DNA from: Nematostella vectensis
Lineage: Eukaryota > Cnidaria > Anthozoa > Actiniaria > Edwardsiidae
Direction of reading: 5' to 3'
NCBI RefSeq assembly: GCF_932526225.1
Contig: NC_064047.1
Span: forward strand, 3,161,501 to 3,225,500
Length of the DNA stretch: 64,000 nucleotides
This document shows positions 1 to 8,764 of this stretch, in pieces. The translations under genes were made by a program, and so were the position numbers. The first letter of the stretch is position 1; each line of letters starts with the position of its first letter. The notes below the pieces were generated by a model. It worked only from the letters and a program-made list of their open reading frames with translations. It ran no database searches and was not told where the DNA came from.

Positions 1-48
1 AAAATCCAACGGGATCTTCGCGCGCAGGCTCGAATCCTACCCGCAACG
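1..48 (+). tRNA. tRNA-Ser-like (GAA), partial
   Basis: 3' part of a family F gene cut by the window edge. Its copy at 15,037 shows anticodon GAA. Confidence 0.75.
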
Positions 49-146
49 GTTCTTTTTTCTTCAAACACATTTTTAATACTTTATTGATCCAGTTGCAATT
101 TCGATGCAGTTTTACCATTTAAAAAAAGTAGGGACGAACATCCAAG

Positions 147-228
147 GTTGCGGTGGCCGAGTGGTTAAGGCGTTGGACTCGAAAGCCAATTGGATCTTCC
201 CGCGCAGGTTCGAGTCCTTCCGGCAACG
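147..228 (+). tRNA. tRNA-Ser(CGA)
   Basis: Family R body with A31-G39 mismatch; T arm and 3' acceptor (CGGCAAC) come from the GTTGCCG type and mispair with GTTGCGG. Confidence 0.8.
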
Positions 229-308
229 ATATATTTTTGTTTGAAAAATCCCTGATCAAAATAGCAAAGCAAAAAAGAAGCTATTTTAAGCTATTTTAAA
301 CACCCAAG

Positions 309-390
309 GTTGCGGTGGCCGAGGGGTTAAGGCGTTTGACTCGAAATCCAATAGGATCTTTCCGCGCAGGTTCGAATCCTGCCCGCAACG
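309..390 (+). tRNA. tRNA-Ser(CGA)
   Basis: Family R with GAGGGG D loop; U29-C41 mismatch in the anticodon stem. Confidence 0.85.
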
Positions 391-460
391 ATACATTTTT
401 GTTTGAAAAATCCCTGATCAAAATAACAAAGAGGTAAAACAGCTATTTGAAAAATCCATG

Positions 461-542
461 GTTGCGAAGGCTGAGTGGTTAAGCCGTTCGACTGGAAATC
501 AAATGGGATCTTAACGCGCAGGCTCGAATCCTGCCCGCAACG
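461..542 (+). tRNA. tRNA-Ser(GGA)
   Basis: Family Q; variable arm broken to TCTTAACG; long spacer with T6 follows. Confidence 0.8.
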
Positions 543-640
543 GTTCTTTTTTCTTCAAACACATTTTTAATACTTTATTGATCCAGTTGCAATTTCAACG
601 CAGTTTTAGCATTTAAAAAAAGTAGGGACGAACATCCAAT
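543..640 (+). repeat. Long 98-nt spacer family (representative)
   Basis: It runs GGTTCTTTTTTCTTC, then ACTTTATTGATCCAG, a GATGCAG-like segment, an A-rich run and AGTAGGGACGAACATCC. It follows family Q, F and Y genes throughout the window and differs from the shorter spacers, which share a CTGATCAAAAT core. No ORF or known element recognised. Confidence 0.8.
547..552 (+). terminator. Pol III T6 terminator (representative)
   Basis: TTTTTT starts five bases after G73 in the long spacer type; a second T5 run follows downstream. Confidence 0.8.
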
Positions 641-722
641 GTTGCGGTGGCCGAGCGGATAAGGTGTTGGACTAGAAATCCAATGGGATCTTCCCGCGCA
701 GGTTCGAATCCTGCCCGCAACG
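641..722 (+). tRNA. tRNA-Ser(AGA)
   Basis: Family R with GCGGATAAGG D loop; acceptor, anticodon, variable and T stems pair. Confidence 0.9.
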
Positions 723-801
723 ATACATTTTTCGACATTTTGTTTGAAGAATCCCTTATCAAAATAGCAAAGCGGAAATGAAGCTTAATCAAAAATCAAA
801 G

Positions 802-883
802 GTTGCGATGGCCGAGTGGTTAAGGCGGTCGATTAGAAATCCAATGGGATCTTGCCTCGCAGGTTCGAATCCTGCCCGCAACG
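802..883 (+). tRNA. tRNA-Ser(AGA)
   Basis: Family D; GTCGA/TCCAA anticodon stem has two mismatches. Confidence 0.8.
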
Positions 884-952
884 CTTCAATTTGTTTCAAC
901 AATCCTTGATCAAAATAGCAAAGCGGAAAAGAAGCTATTTTAAACACCCAAG

Positions 953-1034
953 GTTGCGGTAGCCGAGTGGTTAAGGCGTTGGACTAGAAATCCAATGGGA
1001 TCTTCCCGCGCAGGTTCGAATCCTGCCCGCAACG
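953..1034 (+). tRNA. tRNA-Ser(AGA)
   Basis: Family R; one change in the A box (TAGCCGAGTGG); stems pair. Confidence 0.9.
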
Positions 1035-1110
1035 CTTCATTTTGTTTCAACAATCCTTGATCAAAATAGCAGATTGGGAAAGAAGCTATTTTTAACACCC
1101 AAGGTTGCGG

Positions 1111-1121
1111 TGGCCGAGTGG
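1111..1121 (+). promoter_or_regulatory. Pol III A box (representative)
   Basis: TGGCCGAGTGG at tRNA positions 8-18 of the gene at 1,104. It is kept in most array members; variants such as GGCCGAGGGG and GGCCGAGGAG hit the D loop of some families. Confidence 0.85.
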
Positions 1122-1163
1122 TTAAGGCGTTGGACTCGAAATCCAATTGGATCTTCCCGCGCA

Positions 1164-1174
1164 GGTTCGAATCC
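1164..1174 (+). promoter_or_regulatory. Pol III B box (representative)
   Basis: GGTTCGAATCC, a perfect match to the eukaryotic B-box consensus. Family Q and F genes have GGCTCGAATCC, many family W genes GGCCCGAATCC, and family K genes GATTAAAGTCC or GATTAGAGTCC, which should bind TFIIIC less well. Confidence 0.85.
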
Positions 1175-1190
1175 TGCCCGCAACGCTTCA

Positions 1191-1194
1191 TTTT
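1191..1194 (+). terminator. Pol III T4 terminator (representative)
   Basis: TTTT starts six bases after G73 in the CTTCATTTTG spacer type (69 nt). Confidence 0.75.
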
Positions 1195-1254
1195 GTTTCA
1201 ACAATCCTTGATCAAAATAGCAAAGCGGAAAAGAAGCTATTTTAAACACCCAAG

Positions 1255-1336
1255 GTTGCGGTGGCGGAGTGGTTAAGGCGTTGGACTCGAAATCCAATGG
1301 GATCTTCCCGCGCAGGTTAGAATCCTGCCCGCAACG
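1255..1336 (+). tRNA. tRNA-Ser(CGA)
   Basis: Family R; A box GGCGGAG and B box GGTTAGAATCC each carry one change. Confidence 0.83.
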
Positions 1337-1341
1337 ATACA

Positions 1342-1346
1342 TTTTT
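1342..1346 (+). terminator. Pol III T5 terminator (representative)
   Basis: TTTTT starts six bases after G73 in the ATACATTTTTG spacer type (70 nt), the commonest in the left half. Confidence 0.8.
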
Positions 1347-1406
1347 GTTTGAAAAATCCCTGATCAAAATAACAAAGAGGTAAAACAGCTATTTGAAAAA
1401 TCCATG

Positions 1407-1488
1407 GTTGCGAAGGCCGAGTGGTTAAGCCGTTCGACTGGAAATCAAATGGGATCTTCCCGCGCAGGCTCGAATCCTGCCCGCAACG
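1407..1488 (+). tRNA. tRNA-Ser(GGA)
   Basis: Family Q with intact variable arm (GGGATCTTCCC). Confidence 0.82.
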
Positions 1489-1558
1489 ATACATTTTTGT
1501 TTGAAAAATCCCTAATCAAAATAACAAAGAGGTAAAAGAGCTATTTGAAAAATCCAAG

Positions 1559-1640
1559 GTTACGAAGGCCGAGTGGTTAAGCCGATCGACTGAAAATCCA
1601 ACGGGATCTTCGCGCGCAGGCTTGAATCCTACCCGCAACG
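1559..1640 (+). tRNA. tRNA-Ser-like (GAA)
   Basis: Family F; Phe anticodon on a class II body; T loop CTTGAAT. Confidence 0.72.
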
Positions 1641-1738
1641 GTTCTTTTTTCTTCAAACACATTTTTAATACTTTATTGATCCAGTTGCAATTTCGATGCA
1701 GTTTTACCATTTAAAAAAAGTAGGGACGAACATCCAAG

Positions 1739-1820
1739 GTTGCGGTGGCCGAGTGGTTAAGGCGTTGGACTCGAAAGCCAATTGGATCTTCCCGCGCAGG
1801 TTCGAGTCCTTTCGGCAACG
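1739..1820 (+). tRNA. tRNA-Ser(CGA)
   Basis: Like the gene at 147: A31-G39, 3' acceptor CGGCAAC. Confidence 0.8.
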
Positions 1821-1900
1821 ATATATTTTTGTTTGAAAAATCCCTGATCAAAATAGCAAAGCAAAAAAGAAGCTATTTTAAGCTATTTTAAACACCCAAG

Positions 1901-1982
1901 GTTGCGGTGGCCGAGGGGTTAAGGCGTTGGACTCGAAATCCAATGGGATCTTCCCGCGCAGGTTCGAATCCTGCCCGCAACG
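1901..1982 (+). tRNA. tRNA-Ser(CGA)
   Basis: Family R; GAGGGG D loop; stems pair. Confidence 0.9.
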
Positions 1983-2052
1983 ATACATTTGTGTTTGAAA
2001 AATCCCTGATCAAAATAACAAAGAGGTAAAACAGCTATTTGAAAAACCCATG

Positions 2053-2134
2053 GTTGCGAAGGCCGAGTGGTTAAGCCGTTCGACTGGAAATCAAATTGGA
2101 TCTTAACGCGCAGGCTCGAATCCTAACCGCAACG
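2053..2134 (+). tRNA. tRNA-Ser(GGA)
   Basis: Family Q; T stem ends CCTAA, variable arm broken. Confidence 0.75.
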
Positions 2135-2232
2135 GTTCTTTTTTCTTCAAACACATTTTTAATACTTTATTGATCCAGTTGCAATTTCAATGCAGTTTTA
2201 CCATTTAAAAAAAGTAGGGACGAACATCCAAG

Positions 2233-2314
2233 GTTGCGGTGGCCGAGTGGTTAAGGCGTTGGACTCGAAAGCCAATTGGATCTTCCCGCGCAGGTTCGAA
2301 TCCTGCCCGCAACG
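2233..2314 (+). tRNA. tRNA-Ser(CGA)
   Basis: Family R with A31-G39; otherwise paired. First gene of the 1,270-bp repeat. Confidence 0.86.
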
Positions 2315-2383
2315 CTTCATTTTGTTTCAACAATCCTTGATCAAAATAGCAAAGCGGAAAAGAAGCTATTTTAAACACCCAAG

Positions 2384-2465
2384 GTTGCGGTGGCCGAGTG
2401 GTTAAGGCGTTGGACTCGAAATCCAATTGGATCTTCCCGCGCAGGTTCGAATCCTGCCCGCAACG
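2384..2465 (+). tRNA. tRNA-Ser(CGA)
   Basis: Family R; stems pair; variable arm TTGGATCTTCC. Confidence 0.92.
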
Positions 2466-2535
2466 ATACATTTTTGTTTGAAAAATCCCTGATCAAAATA
2501 ACAAAGAGGTAAAACAGCTATTTGAAAAATCCATG

Positions 2536-2617
2536 GTTGAGAAGGCCGAGTGGTTAAGCCGTTCGACTGGAAATCAAATGGGATCTTCCCGCGCAGGCTC
2601 GAATCCTGCCCGCAACT
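2536..2617 (+). tRNA. tRNA-Ser(GGA), T73
   Basis: Family Q with GTTGAGA acceptor and T at the discriminator. Confidence 0.75.
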
Positions 2618-2687
2618 ATACATTTTTGTTTGAAAAATCCCTAATCAAAATAACAAAGAGGTAAAAGAGCTATTTGAAATATCCTAG

Positions 2688-2769
2688 GTTACAAAGGCCG
2701 AGTGGTTAAGCCGTTCGACTGAAAATCCAACGAGATCTTCGCAGGCAGGCTCGAATCCTACCCGCAACG
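2688..2769 (+). tRNA. tRNA-Ser-like (GAA)
   Basis: Family F, GTTACAA acceptor; variable arm altered to GAGATCTTCGCAGG. Confidence 0.68.
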
Positions 2770-2867
2770 GTTCTTTTTTCTTCAAACACATTTTTAATAC
2801 TTTATTGATCCAGTTGCAATTTCGATGCAGTTTTACCATTTAAAAAAAGTAGGGACGAACATCCAAG

Positions 2868-2949
2868 GTTGCCGTGGCCGAGCGGTTAAGGCGTTGGACT
2901 AGAAATCCAATGGGATCTTCCCGCGCAGGTTCGAATCCTGCCCGCAATG
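2868..2949 (+). tRNA. tRNA-Ser(AGA)
   Basis: Family V 5' acceptor with CCGCAAT 3' side: C6-C67 mismatch and G1-U72. Confidence 0.8.
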
Positions 2950-3018
2950 CTTCATTTTGTTTCAACAATCCTTGATCAAAATAGCAAAGCAAATAAGAAG
3001 CTATTTTAAACACCCAAG

Positions 3019-3100
3019 GTTGCGGTGGCCGAGGGGTTAAGGCGTTGGACCCGAAATCCAATGAGATCTTTCCGCGCAGGTTCGAATCCTGCCCGCAACG
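3019..3100 (+). tRNA. tRNA-Ser(CGA)
   Basis: Family R with C33 instead of the near-universal U33. Confidence 0.8.
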
Positions 3101-3170
3101 ATACATTTTTGTTTGAAAAATACCTGATCAAAATAACAAAGAGGTAAAACAGCTATTTGAAAAATCCATG

Positions 3171-3252
3171 GTTGCGAAGGCCGAGTGGTTAAGCCGTTCG
3201 ACTGGAAATCAAATGGGATCTTCCCGCGCAGGCTCGAATCCTGCCCGCAACG
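3171..3252 (+). tRNA. tRNA-Ser(GGA)
   Basis: Family Q; intact variable arm. Confidence 0.82.
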
Positions 3253-3322
3253 ATACGTTTTTGTTTGAAAAATCCCTAATCAAAATAACAAAGAGGTAAA
3301 AGAGCTATTTGAAAAATCCAAG

Positions 3323-3404
3323 GTTACGAAGGCCGAGTGGTTAAGCCGTTCGACTGAAAATCCAACGGGATCTTCGCGCGCAGGCTCGAATCCTACCCGC
3401 AACG
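3323..3404 (+). tRNA. tRNA-Ser-like (GAA)
   Basis: Family F; closes the first 1,270-bp repeat. Confidence 0.72.
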
Positions 3405-3502
3405 GTTCTTTTTTCTTCAAACACATTTTTAATACTTTATTGATCCAGTTGCAATTTCGATGCAGTTTTACCATTTAAAAAAAGTAGGGACGAACATCCA
3501 AG

Positions 3503-3584
3503 GTTGCGGTGGCCGAGTGGTTAAGGCGTTGGACTCGAAAGCCAATTGGATCTTCCCGCGCAGGTTCGAATCCTGCCAGCAACG
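3503..3584 (+). tRNA. tRNA-Ser(CGA)
   Basis: Family R with A31-G39; 3' acceptor CAGCAAC (one mismatch). Confidence 0.82.
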
Positions 3585-3653
3585 CTTCATTTTGTTTCAA
3601 CAATCCTTGATCAAAATAGCAAAGCGGAAAAGAAGCTATTTTAAACACCCAAG

Positions 3654-3735
3654 GTTGCGGTGGCCGAGTTGTTAAGGCGTTGGACTCGAAATCCAATGGG
3701 ATCTTCCCGCGCAGGTTCGAATCCTGCCCGCAACG
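3654..3735 (+). tRNA. tRNA-Ser(CGA)
   Basis: Family R; D loop GAGTTGTTAAGG; stems pair. Confidence 0.9.
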
Positions 3736-3805
3736 ATACATTTTTGTTTGAAAAATCCCTGATCAAAATAACAAAGAGGTAAAACAGCTATTTGAAAAAT
3801 CCATG

Positions 3806-3887
3806 GTTGAGAAGGCCGAGTGGTTAAGCCGTTCGACTGGAAATCAAATGGGATCTTCCCGCGCAGGCTCGAATCCTGCCCGCAACT
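3806..3887 (+). tRNA. tRNA-Ser(GGA), T73
   Basis: Copy of 2,536 in the second 1,270-bp repeat. Confidence 0.75.
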
Positions 3888-3957
3888 ATACATTTTTGTT
3901 TTAAAAATCCCCAATCAAAATAACAAAGAGGTAAAAGAGCTATTTGAAAAATCCTAG

Positions 3958-4039
3958 GTTACAAAGGCCGAGTGGTTAAGCCGTTCGACCGAAAATCCAA
4001 CGAGATCTTCGCAGGCAGGCTCGAATCCTACCCGCAACG
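3958..4039 (+). tRNA. tRNA-Ser-like (GAA)
   Basis: Family F with C33 (loop CCGAAAA). Confidence 0.66.
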
Positions 4040-4137
4040 GTTCTTTTTTCTTCAAACACATTTTTAATACTTTATTGATCCAGTTGCAATTTCGATGCAG
4101 TTTTACCATTTAAAAAAAGTAGGGACGAACATCCAAG

Positions 4138-4219
4138 GTTGCCGTGGCCGAGCGGTTAAGGCGTTGGACTAGAAATCCAATGGGATCTTTTCGCGCAGGT
4201 TCGAATCCTGCCCGCAATG
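4138..4219 (+). tRNA. tRNA-Ser(AGA)
   Basis: Copy of 2,868; variable arm GGGATCTTTTC. Confidence 0.78.
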
Positions 4220-4288
4220 CTTCATTTTGTTTCAACAATCCTTGATCAAAATAGCAAAGCAAATAAGAAGCTATTTTAAACACCCAAG

Positions 4289-4370
4289 GTTGCGGTGGCC
4301 GAGGGGTTAAGGCGTTGGACCCGAAATCCAATGAGATCTTTCCGCGCAGGTTCGAATCCTGCCCGCAACG
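4289..4370 (+). tRNA. tRNA-Ser(CGA)
   Basis: Copy of 3,019, with C33. Confidence 0.8.
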
Positions 4371-4440
4371 ATACATCTTTGTTTGAAAAATACCTGATCA
4401 AAATAACAAAGAGGTAAAACAGCTATTTGAAAAATCCATG

Positions 4441-4522
4441 GTTGCGAAGGCCGAGTGGTTAAGCCGTTCGACTGGAAATCAAATGGGATCTTCCCGCGCA
4501 GGCTCGAATCCTGCCCGCAACG
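4441..4522 (+). tRNA. tRNA-Ser(GGA)
   Basis: Family Q; intact variable arm. Confidence 0.82.
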
Positions 4523-4592
4523 ATACATTTTTGTTTGAAAAATCCCTAATCAAAATAACAAAGAGAGAAAAGAGCTATTTGAAAAATCCAAG

Positions 4593-4674
4593 GTTACGAA
4601 GGCCGAGTGGTTAAGCCGTTCGACTGAAAATCCAACGGGATCTTCGCGCGCAGGCTCGAATCCTACCCGCAACG
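4593..4674 (+). tRNA. tRNA-Ser-like (GAA)
   Basis: Family F. Confidence 0.72.
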
Positions 4675-4772
4675 GTTCTTTTTTCTTCAAACACATTTTT
4701 AATACTTTATTGATCCAGTTGCAATTTCGATGCAGTTTTACCATTTAAAAAAAATAGGGACGAACATCCAAG

Positions 4773-4854
4773 GTTGCGGTGGCCGAGTGGTTAAGGCGTT
4801 GGACTCGAAAGCCAATTGGATCTTCCCGCGCAGGTTCGAGTCCTTCCGGCAACG
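4773..4854 (+). tRNA. tRNA-Ser(CGA)
   Basis: A31-G39; 3' acceptor CGGCAAC, as at 147. Confidence 0.8.
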
Positions 4855-4934
4855 ATATATTTTTGTTTGAAAAATCCCTGATCAAAATAGCAAAGCAAAA
4901 AAGAAGCTATTTTAAGCTATTTTAAACACCCAAG

Positions 4935-5016
4935 GTTGCGGTGGCCGAGGGGTTAAGGCGTTGGACTCGAAATCCAATGGGATCTTCCCGCGCAGGTTCG
5001 AATCCTGCCAGCAACG
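4935..5016 (+). tRNA. tRNA-Ser(CGA)
   Basis: Family R, GAGGGG D loop; 3' acceptor CAGCAAC. Confidence 0.85.
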
Positions 5017-5086
5017 ATACATTTTTGTTTGAAAAATCCCTGATCAAAATAACAAAGAGGTAAAACAGCTATTTGAAAAACCCATG

Positions 5087-5168
5087 GTTGCGAAGGCCGA
5101 GTGGTTAAGCCGTTCGACTGGAAATCAAATTGGATCTTAACGCGCAGGCTCGAATCCTTCCCGCAACG
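5087..5168 (+). tRNA. tRNA-Ser(GGA)
   Basis: Family Q; variable arm TCTTAACG, T stem CCTTC. Confidence 0.75.
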
Positions 5169-5266
5169 GTTCTTTTTTCTTCAAACACATTTTTAATACT
5201 TTATTGATCCAGTTGCAATTTCAATGCAGTTTTACCATTTAAAAAAAGTAGGGACGAACATCCAAG

Positions 5267-5348
5267 GTTGCAGTGGCCGAGTGGTTAAGGCGTTGGACTC
5301 GAAAGCCAATTGGATCTTCCCGCGCAGGTTCGAATCCTGCCCGCAACG
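5267..5348 (+). tRNA. tRNA-Ser(CGA)
   Basis: Family R with A6 in the acceptor (GTTGCAG) and A31-G39. Confidence 0.82.
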
Positions 5349-5417
5349 CTTCATTTTGTTTCAACAATCCTTGATCAAAATAGCAAAGCGGAAAAGAAGC
5401 TATTTTAAACACCCAAG

Positions 5418-5499
5418 GTTGCGGTGGCCGAGTGGTTAAGGCGTTGGACTCGAAATCCAATGGGATCTTCCCGCGCAGGTTCGAATCCTGCCCGCAACG
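5418..5499 (+). tRNA. tRNA-Ser(CGA)
   Basis: Family R; fully paired. Confidence 0.92.
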
Positions 5500-5569
5500 A
5501 TACATTTTTGTTTGAAAAATCCCTGATCAAAATAACAAAGAGGTAAAACAGCTATTTGAAAAATCCATG

Positions 5570-5651
5570 GTTGAGAAGGCCGAGTGGTTAAGCCGTTCGA
5601 CTGGAAATCAAATGGGATCTTCCCGCGCAGGCTCGAATCCTGCCCGCAACT
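5570..5651 (+). tRNA. tRNA-Ser(GGA), T73
   Basis: Family Q, GTTGAGA acceptor, T discriminator. Confidence 0.75.
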
Positions 5652-5721
5652 ATACATTTTTGTTTGAAAAATCCCTAATCAAAATAACAAAGAGGTAAAA
5701 GAGCTATTTGAAAAATCCTAG

Positions 5722-5803
5722 GTTACAAAGGCCGAGTGGTTAAGCCGTTCGACTGAAAATCCAACGAGATCTTCGCAGGCAGGCTCGAATCCTACCCGCA
5801 ACG
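5722..5803 (+). tRNA. tRNA-Ser-like (GAA)
   Basis: Family F, GTTACAA acceptor. Confidence 0.68.
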
Positions 5804-5901
5804 GTTCTTTTTTCTTCAAACACATTTTTAATACTTTATTGATCCAGTTGCAATTTCGATGCAGTTTTACCATTTAAAAAAAGTAGGGACGAACATCCAA
5901 G

Positions 5902-5983
5902 GTTGCCGTGGCCGAGCGGTTAAGGCGTTGGACTAGAAATCCAATGGGATCTTCCCGCGCAGGTTCGAATCCTGCCCGCAATG
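5902..5983 (+). tRNA. tRNA-Ser(AGA)
   Basis: Family V acceptor with CCGCAAT. Confidence 0.8.
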
Positions 5984-6052
5984 CTTCATTTTGTTTCAAC
6001 AATCCTTGATCAAAATAGCAAAGCAAATAAGAAGCTATTTTAAACACCCAAG

Positions 6053-6134
6053 GTTGCGGTGGCCGAGGGGTTAAGGCGTTGGACCCGAAATCCAATGAGA
6101 TCTTTCCGCGCAGGTTCGAATCCTGCCCGCAACG
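6053..6134 (+). tRNA. tRNA-Ser(CGA)
   Basis: Family R with C33. Confidence 0.8.
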
Positions 6135-6204
6135 ATACATTTTTGTTTGAAAAATACCTGATCAAAATAACAAAGAGGTAAAACAGCTATTTGAAAAATC
6201 CATG

Positions 6205-6286
6205 GTTGCGAAGGCTGAGTGGTTAAGCCGTTCGACTGGAAATCAAATGGGATCTTAACTCGCAGGCTCGAATCCTGCCCGCAACG
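6205..6286 (+). tRNA. tRNA-Ser(GGA)
   Basis: Family Q; variable arm TCTTAACT. Confidence 0.78.
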
Positions 6287-6384
6287 GTTCTTTTTTCTTC
6301 AAACACATTTTTAATACTTTATTGATCCAGTTGCAATTTCAACGCAGTTTTAGCTTTTAAAAAAAGTAGGGACGAACATCCAAT

Positions 6385-6466
6385 GTTGCGGTGGCCGAGC
6401 GGATAAGGAGTTGGACTAGAAATCCAATGGGATCTTCCCGCGCAGGTTCGAATCCTGCCCGCAACG
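6385..6466 (+). tRNA. tRNA-Ser(AGA)
   Basis: Family R, GCGGATAAGG D loop. Confidence 0.88.
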
Positions 6467-6545
6467 ATAGATTTTTCGACATTTTGTTTGAAGAATCCCT
6501 TATCAAAATAGCAAAGCGGAAATAAAGCTTAATCAAAAATCAAAG

Positions 6546-6627
6546 GTTGCGATGGCCGAGTGGTTAAGGCGGTCGATTAGAAATCCAATGGGATCTTGCC
6601 TCGCAGGTTCGAATCCTGCCCGCAACG
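6546..6627 (+). tRNA. tRNA-Ser(AGA)
   Basis: Family D. Confidence 0.8.
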
Positions 6628-6696
6628 CTTTATTTTGTTTCAACAATCCTTGATCAAAATAGCAGATCGGAAAAGAAGCTATTTTTAACACCCAAG

Positions 6697-6778
6697 GTTG
6701 CGGTGGCCGAGTGGTTAAGGCGTTGGACTCGAAGTACAAGTGGATCTTCCCGCGCAGGTTCGAATCCTGCCCGCAACG
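6697..6778 (+). tRNA. tRNA-Ser(CGA)
   Basis: Family R; loop CTCGAAG and a G30-A40 mismatch. Confidence 0.8.
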
Positions 6779-6847
6779 CTTCATTTTGTTTCAACAATCC
6801 TTGATCAAAATAGCAAAGCGGAAAAGAAGCTATTTTAAACACCCAAG

Positions 6848-6929
6848 GTTGCGGTGGCCGAGGGGTTAAGGCGTTGAACTCGAAATCCAATGGGATCTTC
6901 CCGCGCAGGTGCGAATCCTGCCCGCAACG
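6848..6929 (+). tRNA. tRNA-Ser(CGA)
   Basis: Family R; T loop GTGCGAAT breaks the B box; A30 pairs with no C40. Confidence 0.78.
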
Positions 6930-6999
6930 ATACATTTTTGTTTGAAAAATCCCTGATCAAAATAACAAAAAGGTAAAACAGCTATTTGAAAAATCCAAG

Positions 7000-7081
7000 G
7001 TTACGAAAGCCGCGTGGTTAAGCCGTTCGACTGAAAATCCAACGGGATCTTCGCGCGCAGGCTCGAATCCTACCCGCAACG
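7000..7081 (+). tRNA. tRNA-Ser-like (GAA)
   Basis: Family F with D arm GCCGCGTGG. Confidence 0.68.
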
Positions 7082-7179
7082 GTTCTTTTTTCTTCAAACA
7101 CATTTTTAATACTTTATTGATCCAGTTGCAATTTCGATGCAGTTTTACCATTTAAAAAAAGTAGGTACGAACATCCAAG

Positions 7180-7261
7180 GTTGCCGTGGCCGAGCGGTTA
7201 AGGCGTTGGACTAGAAATCCAATGGGATCTTCCCGCGCAGGTTCGAGTCCTTCCGGCAACA
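7180..7261 (+). tRNA. tRNA-Ser(AGA), A73
   Basis: Family V with the matching 3' side CGGCAAC: acceptor fully paired; discriminator A. Confidence 0.83.
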
Positions 7262-7331
7262 ATATATTTTTTTTTGAAAAATCCCTGATCAAAATAACAA
7301 AGAGGTTAAAATGCTATTCGAAAAATCCAAG

Positions 7332-7413
7332 GTTGCCGTGGCCGAGCGGTTAAGGCGTTGGACTAGAAATCCAATGGGATCTTCCCGCGCAGGTTCGAGT
7401 CCTTCCGGCAACA
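7332..7413 (+). tRNA. tRNA-Ser(AGA), A73
   Basis: Tandem duplicate of the gene at 7,180, 152 bp on; absent from copy B of the segment. Confidence 0.83.
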
Positions 7414-7483
7414 ATATATTTTTTTTTGAAAAATCCCTTATCAAAATAACAAAGAGGTTAAAATGCTATTCGAAAAATCCAAG

Positions 7484-7565
7484 GTTGCGGTGGCCGAGTG
7501 GTTAAGGCGTTGGACTAGAAATCCAATGGGATCTTCCCGCGCAGGTTCGAATCCTGCCCGCAACG
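7484..7565 (+). tRNA. tRNA-Ser(AGA)
   Basis: Family R; fully paired reference form. Confidence 0.93.
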
Positions 7566-7634
7566 CTTCATTTTGTTTCAACAATCCTTGATCAAAATAG
7601 CAGATCGGAAAAGAAGCTATTTGTAACACCCAAG

Positions 7635-7716
7635 GTTGCGGTGGCCGAGTGGTTAAGGCGTTGGACTCGAAATCCAATTGGATCTTCCCGCGCAGGTTCG
7701 AATCCTGCCCGCAACG
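7635..7716 (+). tRNA. tRNA-Ser(CGA)
   Basis: Family R; stems pair. Confidence 0.92.
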
Positions 7717-7785
7717 CTTCATTTTGTTTCAACAATCCTTGATCAAAATAGCAAAGCGGAAAAGAAGCTATTTTAAACACCCAAG

Positions 7786-7867
7786 GTTGCGGTGGCCGAG
7801 TGGTTAAGGCGTTGGACTCGAAATCCAATAGGATCTTCCCGCGCAGGTTCTAATCCTGCCCGCAACG
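7786..7867 (+). tRNA. tRNA-Ser(CGA)
   Basis: Family R; B box GGTTCTAATCC. Confidence 0.85.
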
Positions 7868-7937
7868 ATACATTTTTGTTTGAAAAATCCCTGATCAAAA
7901 TAACAAAGAGGTAAAACAGCTATTTGAAAAATCCATG

Positions 7938-8019
7938 GTTGCGAAGGCCGAGTGGTTAAGCCGTTCGACTGGAAATCAAATGGGATCTTCCCGCGCAGGC
8001 TCGAATCCTGCCCGCAACG
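7938..8019 (+). tRNA. tRNA-Ser(GGA)
   Basis: Family Q; intact variable arm. Confidence 0.82.
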
Positions 8020-8089
8020 ATACATTTTTGTTTGAAAAATCCCTAATCAAAATAACAAAGAGGTAAAAGAGCTATTTGAAAAATCCAAG

Positions 8090-8171
8090 GTTACGAAGGA
8101 GGAGTGGTTAAGCCGTTCGACTGAAAATCCAACGGGATCTTCGCGCGCAGGCTGGAATCCTACCCGCAACG
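8090..8171 (+). tRNA. tRNA-Ser-like (GAA)
   Basis: Family F; A box altered (GGAGGAGTGG), B box GGCTGGAATCC. Confidence 0.65.
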
Positions 8172-8270
8172 GTTTTTTTTTTCTTCAAACACATTTTTAA
8201 TACTTTATTGATCCAGTTGCAATTTTTATGCAGTTTTACCATTTAAAAAAAGTAGGGACGAACATCCAAG

Positions 8271-8352
8271 GTTGCGGTGGCCGAGTTGTTAAGGCGTTGG
8301 ACTTGAAAGCCAATTGGATCTTCCCGCGCAGGTTCGAGTCCTTCCGGCAACG
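8271..8352 (+). tRNA. tRNA-Ser(TGA)
   Basis: Same body as 147 but anticodon TGA, rare in the left half. Confidence 0.8.
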
Positions 8353-8432
8353 ATATATTTTTGTTTGAAAAATCCCTGATCAAAATAGCAAAGCAAAAAA
8401 GAAGCTATTTTAAGCTATTTTAAACACCCAAG

Positions 8433-8514
8433 GTTGCGGTGGCCGAGGGGTTAAGGCGTTGGACTCGAAATCCAATGGGATCTTCCCGCGCAGGTTCGAA
8501 TCCTGTCCGCAACG
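8433..8514 (+). tRNA. tRNA-Ser(CGA)
   Basis: Family R, GAGGGG D loop; U65 in the T stem. Confidence 0.87.
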
Positions 8515-8584
8515 ATACATTTTTGTTTGAAAAATCCCTGATCAAAATAACAAAGAGGTAAAACAGCTATTTGAAAAACCCATG

Positions 8585-8666
8585 GTTGCGAAGGCCGAGT
8601 GGTTAAGCCGTTCGACTGGAAATCAAATTGGATCTTAACGCGCAGGCTCGAATCCTGCCCGCAACG
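8585..8666 (+). tRNA. tRNA-Ser(GGA)
   Basis: Family Q; variable arm TCTTAACG. Confidence 0.78.
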
Positions 8667-8764
8667 GTTCATTTTTCTTCAAACACATTTTTAATACTTT
8701 ATTGATCCAGTTGCAATTTCAATGCAGTTTTACCATTTAAAAAAAGTAGGGACGAACATCCAAG

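Larger units (their letters stand above)
1104..1185 (+). tRNA. tRNA-Ser(CGA)
   Basis: Family R; stems pair; consensus A and B boxes. Confidence 0.92.
2233..4772 (+). repeat. 1,270-bp higher-order repeat, two tandem copies
   Basis: 2,233-3,502 and 3,503-4,772 each hold eight genes in the order CGA, CGA, GGA(T73), GAA, AGA, CGA, GGA, GAA. The two 635-bp halves share one layout. A third, rearranged copy lies at 5,267-6,204, and the whole set recurs at +15,070. Confidence 0.9.
1..8459 (+). repeat. 15-kb-offset segmental duplication, copy A
   Basis: Matches 15,071-23,376 gene for gene and spacer for spacer. The offset is 15,070 up to about 7,331, then 14,918 because copy A has one extra 152-bp unit (genes at 7,180 and 7,332 are near-identical). 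The left end lies outside the window. Only scattered base changes were seen, so the duplication is recent or is kept uniform. Confidence 0.93.

Noticed and set aside
1-48. Calling the edge fragment a pseudogene
   Set aside because: It is cut only by the window; its full copy is at 15,037-15,118.
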